This document shows positions 15,872-22,677 of a stretch of DNA of 32,185 nt, one piece after another. Position 1 is the first letter of the stretch, and every line of letters begins with the position of its first letter. Location of the stretch: assembly GCA_934875675.1 (NCBI GenBank), contig CAKXIK010000018.1, positions 16,005 to 48,189 on the forward strand, read 5' to 3'. This DNA comes from an uncultured bacterium. Its GTDB lineage: Bacteria > Bacillota > Clostridia > Oscillospirales > Acutalibacteraceae. A program made the position numbers and the translations under genes. The notes below the pieces were generated by a model. It made no database searches and was not told the origin of the DNA. It worked only from the letters and a program-made list of their open reading frames with translations.

Positions 15872-18097
15872 TTAAAGAATATTTTTTGTTCGTCTGCGCC
15901 GATAAAAAATTGCAAAAACAATTCCTGCCACAATTGCGGCAAAAAACGCCAGCATTACCCACAATCCCGAAAGATTTGTTGGGGCAGCCTGTGTCTGCTG
16001 CATCCCATCGGGCATTTTGTCCCCCTGATTGCCGGGCATCTGCGGCGAGGTCTGTCCTTCGCTGCCGGATATGGTGCCGTCCTGATTGCCGGGCATTTGC
16101 GGCGGGGTCTGTCCCTCGCTGCCGGATGTGGTACCCGTCGCATTTCCAGGCATCTGCGGCGGGGTCTGCTGCCCATTTGCCGGCTGCATGTTATTCATAT
16201 TTCCCGTCAATTCAGCGGCGGCAGTCTGCGTTTGCTGCACCATATTTGTTACGGTTGCGGATTTTAATACTGCACTTTGGGTAACGGAATTTTGCTCTGA
16301 ACTGGACGCCTGAGAACTTGTTTCCGGCAATGTATCGCTGCCATTTTGCTGGCCACGGAAGCTGCCGTCCATTTCATTACCTTTGCCGCCGCCCATATTC
16401 CCGCCTTGTGTGCCTAACGTGGAAAGATTCAAATCTGTCTGAATTAATGCAGAACTATCTGCACTTTGCCCGTCACTGGTGGACGGAATCGTTCCATCAA
16501 GCTGTCCCTGAATGCTTTGCGCACGCAGTGTTCCAAACTCTTTGAGCACCGGCAGGGATGCTGTAAATTCCTCATAAGTGCAAAAAGCGGTTGCATCATT
16601 TTTCACACAATCATCAATCAGCAGTCCCAAAGAATCCACGGTTGATTCGAACGTGCCATTATCAAAATAATTGGTCACTATTTCCTGCAAATATTCATGA
16701 TATTTTGCAAGATACTCCTCATTTTCCAAAAGCTTGCCAATCATCGGGCGAGCATCGAGTGTCGTTCCGGAAACAGGGGTATTAATCGCAAGATTAATCG
16801 CGCTTTCTGCACTGCCGGACTGGAATCCTCCGAATGCAAGATTATAGTCCCACGGCACCATCGAAAGAACACCGTCTTTTTCATAGAGATAATAATTGTG
16901 CTGCATAGAACCAAAGTAGCTGTCCAGATTCACAATCACGGTGTTGGCAGCAATATAACGCAAAACCTGGTCAACATCAACATAATCCTCCAGGTTCTCT
17001 CCGGTGGAAAGCCCCTTGAGTGCTTGAATCACACGCTGAAAATCATTCTCTTTTGCTGAAGAAAAAACAGCGTTATCAAAAATATTGGAATAGCTGTCGC
17101 TGTCATCGTCGGTATATGCCAGATCGACACCCTGAGAATTGCCGGACCCCATCCCGCCCATTCCGCCGCCCATTCCATTTTGTGCGCCGTCGGGCATGTT
17201 CGGCATATTGCCGCCCTGCTGAAAACCGCCGCCCGATTCTGAGCCGGAGGCAGAATTGTTCCAATCCGGCGGCTGCATGGTCCCCGAATCCGTTTGCGGC
17301 ATTCCTCCCCCTGAATCAGTACCGTTCTGACCGGGCATTTGCGGCATATTCTGCGTTCCGGAATCCGTGCCGTTTTGGGAATCAAACGGTGACATTTGCA
17401 TTTTGCTTTGATCGTCACCATTCTGATTCATTTGATCCAGAATGTCATTCATCTGCCCGTTTCCGCGCATTCCCATGTTTTCCGGCTTATAAAGCTGCCC
17501 GTAAGCGGTTCCATAGTTGCGTTCGGCAAAGGATTCCTCCACACCCTCCACGGCAAGGTAAAGACCCCATTCCTCCCCGTTAACGGTGATGTGCGCGTAG
17601 GAATAAAGCGGACTGGTCACACCGATAAACGAAAGAATGTCATACGAAAGATACTCCTTCATATAGGTGTTATCGCTTTGCATATTGTTGAGCACGAATT
17701 TATCCAGTCCCCAGCAGGTCTGACCGTTAACGTAATGGTCAAACTCCAGCTTAAAGCTGAAACGGTCTGTGGTGGAATCGGACGCAACCGTTGAAAGGCT
17801 GGAATTCCCCTTAGGACGAATTCCCACTGAAGAGAATTTGGTGCCGTTGATGGTGATATCACACATGATGTATTCTTCCGACGTCGCTTCATTGAGCATG
17901 GTATTCCATGCGGAAGAATCGACGGCGATATCAATCTGGTTCACCGTATTCTTTTGGAACAGTTTTGTTTCATATTCCATGGAAACTCCGGTGGAAGAAA
18001 CCTCGTTGCTTTTTGGCATTGCAATCAATACTGCGGAAAATACGAGTGCCAGCGACATGGTAACCGCCACCAGAATTGAAAAAGTCCTGTTTTTCAA
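15872..18097 (-). CDS. Secreted, membrane-anchored CotH-family kinase with low-complexity inserts
   Basis: CotH proteins are atypical protein kinases; Bacillus CotH phosphorylates spore-coat proteins. The 741-residue protein has an N-terminal membrane/signal segment (about 5-27), CotH elements RPKGNSS (94-100), FSFKLEFD (113-120) and LYLAVEGVEESFAERNYG (179-196), and the catalytic-type block with Asp392 (VNLDSYFGSMQHNYYLYE) and Asp417/Asn419 (PWDYNLAFGG). A Met/Gly/Asn/Gln-rich stretch (about 205-330) splits the kinase fold. After about 535 comes a Ser/Thr/Gln/Pro region with a 19-residue tandem repeat, a membrane span (711-731) and a basic RRRR tail, so most of it should lie outside the cell. 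The start is TTG, with AGAGGGG five bases upstream. Last gene of a VTC-DUF4956-CotH operon; substrate unknown. Confidence 0.85.
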   Translation of the reverse strand: MKNRTFSILVAVTMSLALVFSAVLIAMPKSNEVSSTGVSMEYETKLFQKNTVNQIDIAVDSSAWNTMLNEATSEEYIMCDITINGTKFSSVGIRPKGNSSLSTVASDSTTDRFSFKLEFDHYVNGQTCWGLDKFVLNNMQSDNTYMKEYLSYDILSFIGVTSPLYSYAHITVNGEEWGLYLAVEGVEESFAERNYGTAYGQLYKPENMGMRGNGQMNDILDQMNQNGDDQSKMQMSPFDSQNGTDSGTQNMPQMPGQNGTDSGGGMPQTDSGTMQPPDWNNSASGSESGGGFQQGGNMPNMPDGAQNGMGGGMGGMGSGNSQGVDLAYTDDDSDSYSNIFDNAVFSSAKENDFQRVIQALKGLSTGENLEDYVDVDQVLRYIAANTVIVNLDSYFGSMQHNYYLYEKDGVLSMVPWDYNLAFGGFQSGSAESAINLAINTPVSGTTLDARPMIGKLLENEEYLAKYHEYLQEIVTNYFDNGTFESTVDSLGLLIDDCVKNDATAFCTYEEFTASLPVLKEFGTLRAQSIQGQLDGTIPSTSDGQSADSSALIQTDLNLSTLGTQGGNMGGGKGNEMDGSFRGQQNGSDTLPETSSQASSSEQNSVTQSAVLKSATVTNMVQQTQTAAAELTGNMNNMQPANGQQTPPQMPGNATGTTSGSEGQTPPQMPGNQDGTISGSEGQTSPQMPGNQGDKMPDGMQQTQAAPTNLSGLWVMLAFFAAIVAGIVFAIFYRRRRTKNIL
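16028..16164 (-). repeat. 57-bp in-frame tandem repeat in the CotH-like gene
   Basis: Two full copies and a partial third encode PPQMPGNxxGTxSGSEGQT (residues about 646-690 of the CotH-like protein). The DNA copies are near-identical, which suggests recent expansion or contraction by slippage or recombination. Confidence 0.8.
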
Positions 18098-18120
18098 ACT
18101 GACCCCTCTTTCAGATCACG

Positions 18121-18155
18121 GAAAATGCGTTTTAATTCCTGCCTGCCGCATTTTC
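18121..18155. other. 9-bp inverted repeat between DUF4956 and CotH genes
   Basis: GAAAATGCG (18121-18129) and CGCATTTTC (18147-18155) form a perfect stem with a 17-base loop in the 65-base intercistronic gap. It lacks a T tract on the minus strand, so it is more likely an mRNA processing or stability element than a terminator. Confidence 0.45.
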
Positions 18156-18162
18156 TGCCATA

Positions 18163-18858
18163 TTACGCCATGTATTCACCGTTATAGCTGACAAGCACTG
18201 CACTGCTGACACCTGGAAGCGCGGAAACCTGATTGACAAATGCGGTGGTCTCCCCGGAAATTCTCATCTCAATCGTCAACTCCACCGACTGCGCCGTCAC
18301 GGTTTTGGACTTAATCTGATACTTTTTCGATGCGCCCTTAATGGCTTCGCCCACTGCCTGTTCAGAAGAATCATCGGCACAAGTAACAACCAGCAGGTAG
18401 GGATTTTCATGTTCTTTATGATTGGAGAAGAGAACAAGTACCAGACCAATGACAAGGGAACCAACCACTGCCAGCGGAATCATCCCGGCGCCAAGCACAA
18501 TACCGACAGAGATGGACCAGAACAAAAATGCGATGTCGAGCGGTTCCTTAACTGCTGTGCGGAAACGCACAATGGAAAGCGCACCCACCATGCCGAGAGA
18601 AAGCACCACATTTGAGGTGACTGCCAGCAGGATAAAGGTGGTAATCAGCGTCATTGCCATCAGTGAGATACCAAAGCTTGCGCTGTACATGACACCGGTA
18701 AAGGTTTTTTTATAGATAAAGAAGATAAACAACCCGATTGCAAAAGCAAGAGCAAGAGCAATGGCAGAATCAACGATTGAAAAAGATGCGCTGTTTTCCA
18801 AAAAGCTGGATTTAAAAATGTCACTGAAACCGGTTGTCAGAGAAATGGCTTTTGTCAT
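18163..18858 (-). CDS. DUF4956 family membrane protein
   Basis: The 231-residue protein has about four membrane spans in residues 30-145 and a soluble C-terminal domain of about 80 residues with an alternating alpha/beta look. The block GMVGALSIVRFRTAVKEPLD (about 90-109), placing basic residues after a membrane helix, is the DUF4956 hallmark. AAAGGAA lies 10 bases before the ATG. The gene sits 20 bases after the VTC gene and 65 bases before the CotH gene, all on one strand. DUF4956 has no established biochemical role that I know of; pairing with VTC domains suggests it is the membrane partner of the polymerase. Confidence 0.85.
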   Translation of the reverse strand: MTKAISLTTGFSDIFKSSFLENSASFSIVDSAIALALAFAIGLFIFFIYKKTFTGVMYSASFGISLMAMTLITTFILLAVTSNVVLSLGMVGALSIVRFRTAVKEPLDIAFLFWSISVGIVLGAGMIPLAVVGSLVIGLVLVLFSNHKEHENPYLLVVTCADDSSEQAVGEAIKGASKKYQIKSKTVTAQSVELTIEMRISGETTAFVNQVSALPGVSSAVLVSYNGEYMA

Positions 18859-18878
18859 GGTAAATCAATTCCTTTCAA

Positions 18879-19565
18879 TTAAAAACTGCGGCAGGCCGCA
18901 TATTTCGAATAAGCGTCTGTTCTGCGGTTTGGCATCTGCACAATGTGACGAATCATATCCGGCAAAAATGCATCATACTTGACCTCCAAAATCCGGTCGC
19001 CGCCAACGCTGACGGTCGGCGCAGAAAAATTGAAAAGGTCACAGGTGCGAATTCCGCTGCGGATGTCAAAATCAATGGTGACGCGAACGTTGCCCGGCTG
19101 ATAGACAAATGGCTCGCGGTGGTAGTCCACAATTGTTTTTGGGCGCAGCTGCTGCGTCTGCATTTTGGCATGCAGTTCCTCCAAAAGCGGCTCCCCTGCT
19201 TGCTTCATCCACTCGGTTTCACCTCGCAGCAACGCTTCACATTGCTCCTTTGTGACCGGAGCCTCCTCTTTGGCGCATAACCCATTGATGCGCATCTTTT
19301 TTTCCAGCCGGATAAAAGACGTATCTTCGTTATAAAAGCGAATACGGAATTTTTCCCGGCGGGAAAGCCCATCCTCTTTTTCGCGCAGAGCCTTGTCATC
19401 AAAATTATCAAAGTAAAGGCTGCGGATAAAGTAAAGCCCGTTTGGCGCAGTGTGCTCATCATGCTTCATCACCGCAAGCGCTCTGGCACGCACTGCAACT
19501 GCATCCGCGTAGGAAATCGCATGCTTATACTCATGGCGGAATGGAACTGATTCCATTGCATTCAT
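18879..19565 (-). CDS. VTC-domain polyphosphate polymerase-like protein
   Basis: The VTC domain (yeast Vtc4) makes polyphosphate from ATP inside a basic tunnel. The 228-residue protein is essentially only that domain. Tunnel-type residues are visible in order: RHEYKH (10-15), SLYFDN (49-54), RIRFY (74-78), LEKK (87-90), YHR (148-150), RVTIDFD (161-167), ILEVKYD (192-198) and a C-terminal SKY (220-222). No signal peptide or membrane span is seen, so it is cytoplasmic. The listed ATG has AAAGG directly abutting it; an ATG three codons later (19556) is a reasonable alternative. First gene of the module. Catalysis of polyphosphate synthesis is inferred from motifs. Confidence 0.87.
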   Translation of the reverse strand: MNAMESVPFRHEYKHAISYADAVAVRARALAVMKHDEHTAPNGLYFIRSLYFDNFDDKALREKEDGLSRREKFRIRFYNEDTSFIRLEKKMRINGLCAKEEAPVTKEQCEALLRGETEWMKQAGEPLLEELHAKMQTQQLRPKTIVDYHREPFVYQPGNVRVTIDFDIRSGIRTCDLFNFSAPTVSVGGDRILEVKYDAFLPDMIRHIVQMPNRRTDAYSKYAACRSF

Positions 19566-19679
19566 CCTTTCCCCGTGTCATTTTGGCACGAATGCTTCAT
19601 TACGAAATTCGTTTCACACAAACATTTCAGCTTAACCATCCATTTTGCTCAAGCTGTGTAAAATTCATGTAAATCTTAA

Positions 19680-19709
19680 GATATATCAAGTTTAAATACT
19701 TTTTGTGAA
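19680..19709 (-). promoter_or_regulatory. Possible promoter of the VTC-DUF4956-CotH operon
   Basis: On the minus strand TTCACA (19709-19704), 18 bases and TATATC (19685-19680) lie about 115 bases before the VTC start. The match is moderate, and other AT-rich hexamers nearby could serve instead. Confidence 0.3.
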
Positions 19710-19740
19710 GATTTTTTGAAGTACGGGTGCAAAGTGCGTG

Positions 19741-19774
19741 AAAAAGCCGCTCTCCGCAAAGGCGGAGAACGGCT
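19741..19774 (-). terminator. Intrinsic terminator of the esterase gene
   Basis: On the minus strand AGCCGTTCTCCGC pairs with GCGGAGAGCGGCT (one mismatch) around a CTTT loop and ends in five T residues, 17 bases after the stop codon. Confidence 0.88.
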
Positions 19775-19791
19775 CTCAATTTTAAAAAAAA

Positions 19792-20646
19792 TTATCGGAC
19801 GGTAATGACATTTGGCTGTTCGGTGTGAAATGCGTCAATTCCAAAGCGGAGCCGCAGCCATTCCACACAAAGCTCCATCCAATGCGCAATATGCGGGTCT
19901 CCTTGCTGATTCATTTCGGATGTTGCAAGCGAAACTCCATGCGGTCCCTGTGGGAACCAATGCAATTCCACCGGAACCTTGTGTGCATCCAGCGCAAGTG
20001 CAAGATTGAGGGTTTCCCGCGGGTTGACGGCTTCGTCGCTTTGTGTGTGCCACAAAAATGCCGGTGCTGACCGCTCGGACACCTGATGAATCAAAGAAAA
20101 CCGTTCCAACTGATCTTCAGTCGGCTTTCCGCCTGCAAGCCGTTCAAATGTAACTCTTCCGCCGGACTGCACACCAGAGGATTCCAAAACTGGATAGCCC
20201 AGAATCATTGCATTCGGTCTGTTTTTTCCCGATGCCATTCCTGCAATATGCTGCAGTTCGGGTGCATCCCAACAAATTCCGAGCGATGCTGCAAGATGTC
20301 CTCCTGCCGAAAAACCACAGACTGCAATCTTGTTCGGGTCGATCTGCCATTGTTCTGCATGGTCACGCAGCAGACAGATTGCACGGGTCAGGTCAAGCTG
20401 CGGGGCAGGATAAACCGCGGGAGCACAGCGGTAATGCAGGACAAATGCGTGAAACCCTGCCGCTGCAAACTGCATTGCAACCGGTTCTCCCTCGCGCGGT
20501 GTTGCATAGGCATAACCGCCGCCGGGACAAATCACCACTGCCCCCCGGGGACAAACTCCATCGAGCAAATAGGTGGTCATCGTGGGTATATAGCTGCCCG
20601 TGCCGCACTCTTCTTTTTGCCAAAGCGGAATCGTCTGAACCTGCAT
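19792..20646 (-). CDS. Alpha/beta hydrolase (acetyl-xylan-esterase-like)
   Basis: A 284-residue cytoplasmic hydrolase of the BD-FAE/acetylxylan-esterase-like type. The oxyanion motif CPGGGYAYATPREGEPVA (40-57) precedes the nucleophile elbow GFSAGGH with Ser113; Asp204 (SDEAVNP) and His236 (GPHG) complete a plausible triad. No signal peptide, so it probably deacylates imported oligosaccharides or small esters. GGAAGGAAG precedes the ATG. It has its own promoter and terminator and is divergent from ruvX, with which it shares promoter DNA. Substrate is not determined by the sequence. Confidence 0.87.
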   Translation of the reverse strand: MQVQTIPLWQKEECGTGSYIPTMTTYLLDGVCPRGAVVICPGGGYAYATPREGEPVAMQFAAAGFHAFVLHYRCAPAVYPAPQLDLTRAICLLRDHAEQWQIDPNKIAVCGFSAGGHLAASLGICWDAPELQHIAGMASGKNRPNAMILGYPVLESSGVQSGGRVTFERLAGGKPTEDQLERFSLIHQVSERSAPAFLWHTQSDEAVNPRETLNLALALDAHKVPVELHWFPQGPHGVSLATSEMNQQGDPHIAHWMELCVEWLRLRFGIDAFHTEQPNVITVR

Positions 20647-20688
20647 GATAATCTTCCTTCCTGTTCAAATAATGATGCGTTTTTATTT

Positions 20689-20717
20689 ATCATAGCAAGA
20701 AAACAAACAATTCACAA
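20689..20717 (-). promoter_or_regulatory. Promoter of the esterase gene
   Basis: On the minus strand TTGTGA (20717-20712), a 17-base spacer and TATGAT (20694-20689). Its -35 abuts and shares one base with the -35 of the divergent ruvX promoter. Confidence 0.6.
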
Positions 20718-20745
20718 TGACTTTTTTGCTCTGGCGTGATAAAAT
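20717..20745 (+). promoter_or_regulatory. Promoter of ruvX
   Basis: ATGACT (20717-20722), a 17-base spacer and TAAAAT (20740-20745), about 40 bases before the ruvX ATG. Confidence 0.5.
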
Positions 20746-20787
20746 AATAGAATCAAACGGATATAATGAAAAGGACGGGGTCTTATC

Positions 20788-21213
20788 ATGAAAATATTGG
20801 CAGTTGATCTGGGAAAGGTTCGCACCGGAACCGCCATTTGTGATGCGGGCGAAATTCTGGCTTCTCCGCTGAAGGTGATCCGACAAACAAACCGCGAAGC
20901 CCTTGCACAGGAAATTGCGGAATTGGCAAAGGAACAGCGTGCGCAGGAAATTGTGCTGGGGCATCCGGTAAACATGGACGGCAGTGAGGGAGACAGTGCT
21001 CGCGGAGCTCAGGAATTTGGTGTTTTGCTGCGTGAAGCAACCGGACTTGACGTGGTTCTGCGCGATGAACGCGGCACTACGCTGACCGCTCACGGATATT
21101 TAAACGAAACGGATACACGCGGCAAAAAGCGCAAGGCAGTGGTGGACGCGGTGGCTGCAACGATTATTTTACAGGATTATCTCGAGTTTCGCAAAAACCG
21201 CATCCAATCCTAA
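20788..21213 (+). CDS. ruvX: Putative pre-16S rRNA nuclease / Holliday junction resolvase (RuvX/YqgF)
   Basis: A 141-residue RNase H-fold protein of typical YqgF size. Visible motifs are the N-terminal VDLGKVRTG with Asp7, LGHPVNMDGSEG (58-68), RDERGTT (92-98) with Asp93 and Glu94, and VVDAVAATIILQDYL (118-132) with Asp120. The family is implicated in 16S rRNA 5' maturation and was earlier proposed as a Holliday junction resolvase. It stands alone here; in many Firmicutes it is next to alaS or mltG, and neither is present. Confidence 0.93.
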   Translation: MKILAVDLGKVRTGTAICDAGEILASPLKVIRQTNREALAQEIAELAKEQRAQEIVLGHPVNMDGSEGDSARGAQEFGVLLREATGLDVVLRDERGTTLTAHGYLNETDTRGKKRKAVVDAVAATIILQDYLEFRKNRIQS

Positions 21214-21307
21214 TTCTTCTTCATATGATAAGTAAAAATTTTACTTGGGTTCATACCATTCGTAATAAGAAATGCGTATCATCCTAAAAACTTTAATTAG
21301 ACGTAAA

Positions 21308-21356
21308 AAAGCAGCCAGACTGCCGCGGAAGCTCCGCATTGCAGTCTGGCTGCTTT
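21308..21356. terminator. Bidirectional terminator between ruvX and the zinc-ribbon operon
   Basis: AAAGCAGCCAGACTGC (21308-21323) pairs perfectly with GCAGTCTGGCTGCTTT (21341-21356), and GCGGA/TCCGC forms an inner hairpin. Six T residues follow on the minus strand, fewer on the plus strand. An AT-rich palindrome (AAGTAAAA/TTTTACTT) also lies at 21230-21246. Confidence 0.88.
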
Positions 21357-21422
21357 GATCGTTATTCAAAATTCATGCACATTCCCCGGGAACAAAATTA
21401 GTTCCGCTTTGCTCTGTGCCGG

Positions 21423-21926
21423 TTAATAATAATTATAATACTCCGTCATGTTGCCGGCTGCGGCGCCAATGATCGCAACCACCATCACGATGATGGAAAT
21501 AATGCTCAGCGCAAAGCAGATGATTCCGGCAATGAGGAGCTTTTTTGCGCGGGCATGGCAAAGCGCACATTCCTCAGGAGAACGAAGACCGGCTGCCAGA
21601 TATGGATTCATTGGCGGCTGTTGTGCACCACAGTAGGGACAAATGTTTGTACCCGCGGCAATCGGTGCACGGCATCCGATGCAGATCTGCTGCACGGAGG
21701 AAACACTGTTGCTGTTGTTTTTGCGGATGCATAAGTATATGATACCGGGAATCAATCCGAGCAACCCGATCAGAACTGCCCACATAGTGGCGTCCTTGTT
21801 ATTGAGTGATTTTGCATCCTGATAGGCCGCGCAGGCAAGCAACACCTGTGCCGCAATAGAAAACAAAAAAATCAGGACATAGAAAATGATTACGATTGCG
21901 AAACCGCTGCTGGCATAAGAATACAT
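21423..21926 (-). CDS. Membrane protein with central zinc ribbon (paralogue A)
   Basis: Function not known. Starting at ATG 21926 gives 167 residues: AAGGAG lies nine bases upstream, whereas the in-frame ATG at 21935 directly abuts that site. Layout is two N-terminal hydrophobic segments, a zinc ribbon (CIGC...CPYC), a CxxCH motif (CALCH) before a basic patch (ARAKK), a third hydrophobic segment and a Tyr/Asn-rich tail. It shares the segment ACAAYQDAKSLNNKDAT and LGLIPGIIYLCIR with its upstream neighbour, so the pair arose by tandem duplication. Second gene of a two-gene operon. A sensing or envelope-assembly role is possible but unproven. Confidence 0.75.
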   Translation of the reverse strand: MYSYASSGFAIVIIFYVLIFLFSIAAQVLLACAAYQDAKSLNNKDATMWAVLIGLLGLIPGIIYLCIRKNNSNSVSSVQQICIGCRAPIAAGTNICPYCGAQQPPMNPYLAAGLRSPEECALCHARAKKLLIAGIICFALSIISIIVMVVAIIGAAAGNMTEYYNYY

Positions 21927-21977
21927 GAATGGCATCTCCTTTTTTATATGGTTTAAATGAAATAACGAAGCACAAAA

Positions 21978-22460
21978 TCAGTAAATACCGCCGGAATAAT
22001 CATAGTAGCTATAATCATCCATTCCTACAGAAACTGATAATACAATGATTAAGACAAACAACGCAACCAAAACCACGGCACAAATGATCGCCGCAATCAA
22101 CAGTCGCTTTGCTTTCTCGTGGCATTCTGCACATTCCTCGGGAGAACGGTATCCCCATAGATAAGGATTGATCGCGTTCTGCTGTGCACCGCAATAGGGA
22201 CAAATAATGGTCCCCGGCACCAACGGGACACGGCAATTGCTGCATATCTGCGATACCACCGGCGGAGTACTGCGGCGCCGAATGCACAAATAAATAATGC
22301 CGGGAATTAACCCCAAGATTCCAATCAACACACTCCACAAGGTTGCATCCTTATTATTGAGGGATTTTGCATCCTGATAGGCAGCACAGGCAAATAACAC
22401 CTGCACCGCAATGTAAACGATGTTTAACAACATTGGAAAAACGCTTAAAAGAACCGCCAT
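21978..22460 (-). CDS. Membrane protein with central zinc ribbon (paralogue B)
   Basis: Function not known. I chose ATG 22460 (160 residues): a GGGGGAT site lies upstream, and the 27 residues that an earlier start would add are basic, do not match the paralogue and fall in the probable leader. The layout mirrors the gene at 21423: two hydrophobic segments separated by the conserved AYQDAKSLNNKDAT loop, a zinc ribbon (CSNC...CPYC), a CAECH motif with KAKR, a third hydrophobic segment and a Tyr-rich tail (DDYSYYDYSGG). The 51-base gap and same strand indicate one transcript. Confidence 0.75.
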   Translation of the reverse strand: MAVLLSVFPMLLNIVYIAVQVLFACAAYQDAKSLNNKDATLWSVLIGILGLIPGIIYLCIRRRSTPPVVSQICSNCRVPLVPGTIICPYCGAQQNAINPYLWGYRSPEECAECHEKAKRLLIAAIICAVVLVALFVLIIVLSVSVGMDDYSYYDYSGGIY

Positions 22461-22561
22461 CGCCTCATCCCCCGTATTTCTCCGTACTGCGATTGCACAC
22501 CGCTTGTGCATTCGTTTACACGGCAGCATCTGTCGCTTCAAGTTTAGTATGTAATATTATC

Positions 22562-22590
22562 ATTATTTCGCATAACCGGTAATTTGTCAA
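22562..22590 (-). promoter_or_regulatory. Promoter of the zinc-ribbon gene pair
   Basis: On the minus strand a perfect TTGACA (22590-22585), a 17-base spacer and AATAAT (22567-22562), with a leader of about 95 bases. Confidence 0.65.
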
Positions 22591-22623
22591 TTGTTTTCTG
22601 CCTGTCCCATTAAATTTATACCG

Positions 22624-22663
22624 AAAAACACCTGCCCTATTCATCTGAACAGAGCAGGTGTTT
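22624..22663 (-). terminator. Intrinsic terminator of the Gld-like ABC operon
   Basis: On the minus strand AACACCTGC pairs with GCAGGTGTT, extended inward by TTCA/TGAA, and is followed by T residues; it begins 15 bases after the DUF4340 stop. Confidence 0.85.
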
Positions 22664-22677
22664 CATCATTTTGGTAA

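Noticed and set aside
16028..16164. CRISPR array
   Set aside because: The repeats are in frame within a coding sequence, abut without unique spacers and encode a protein repeat.
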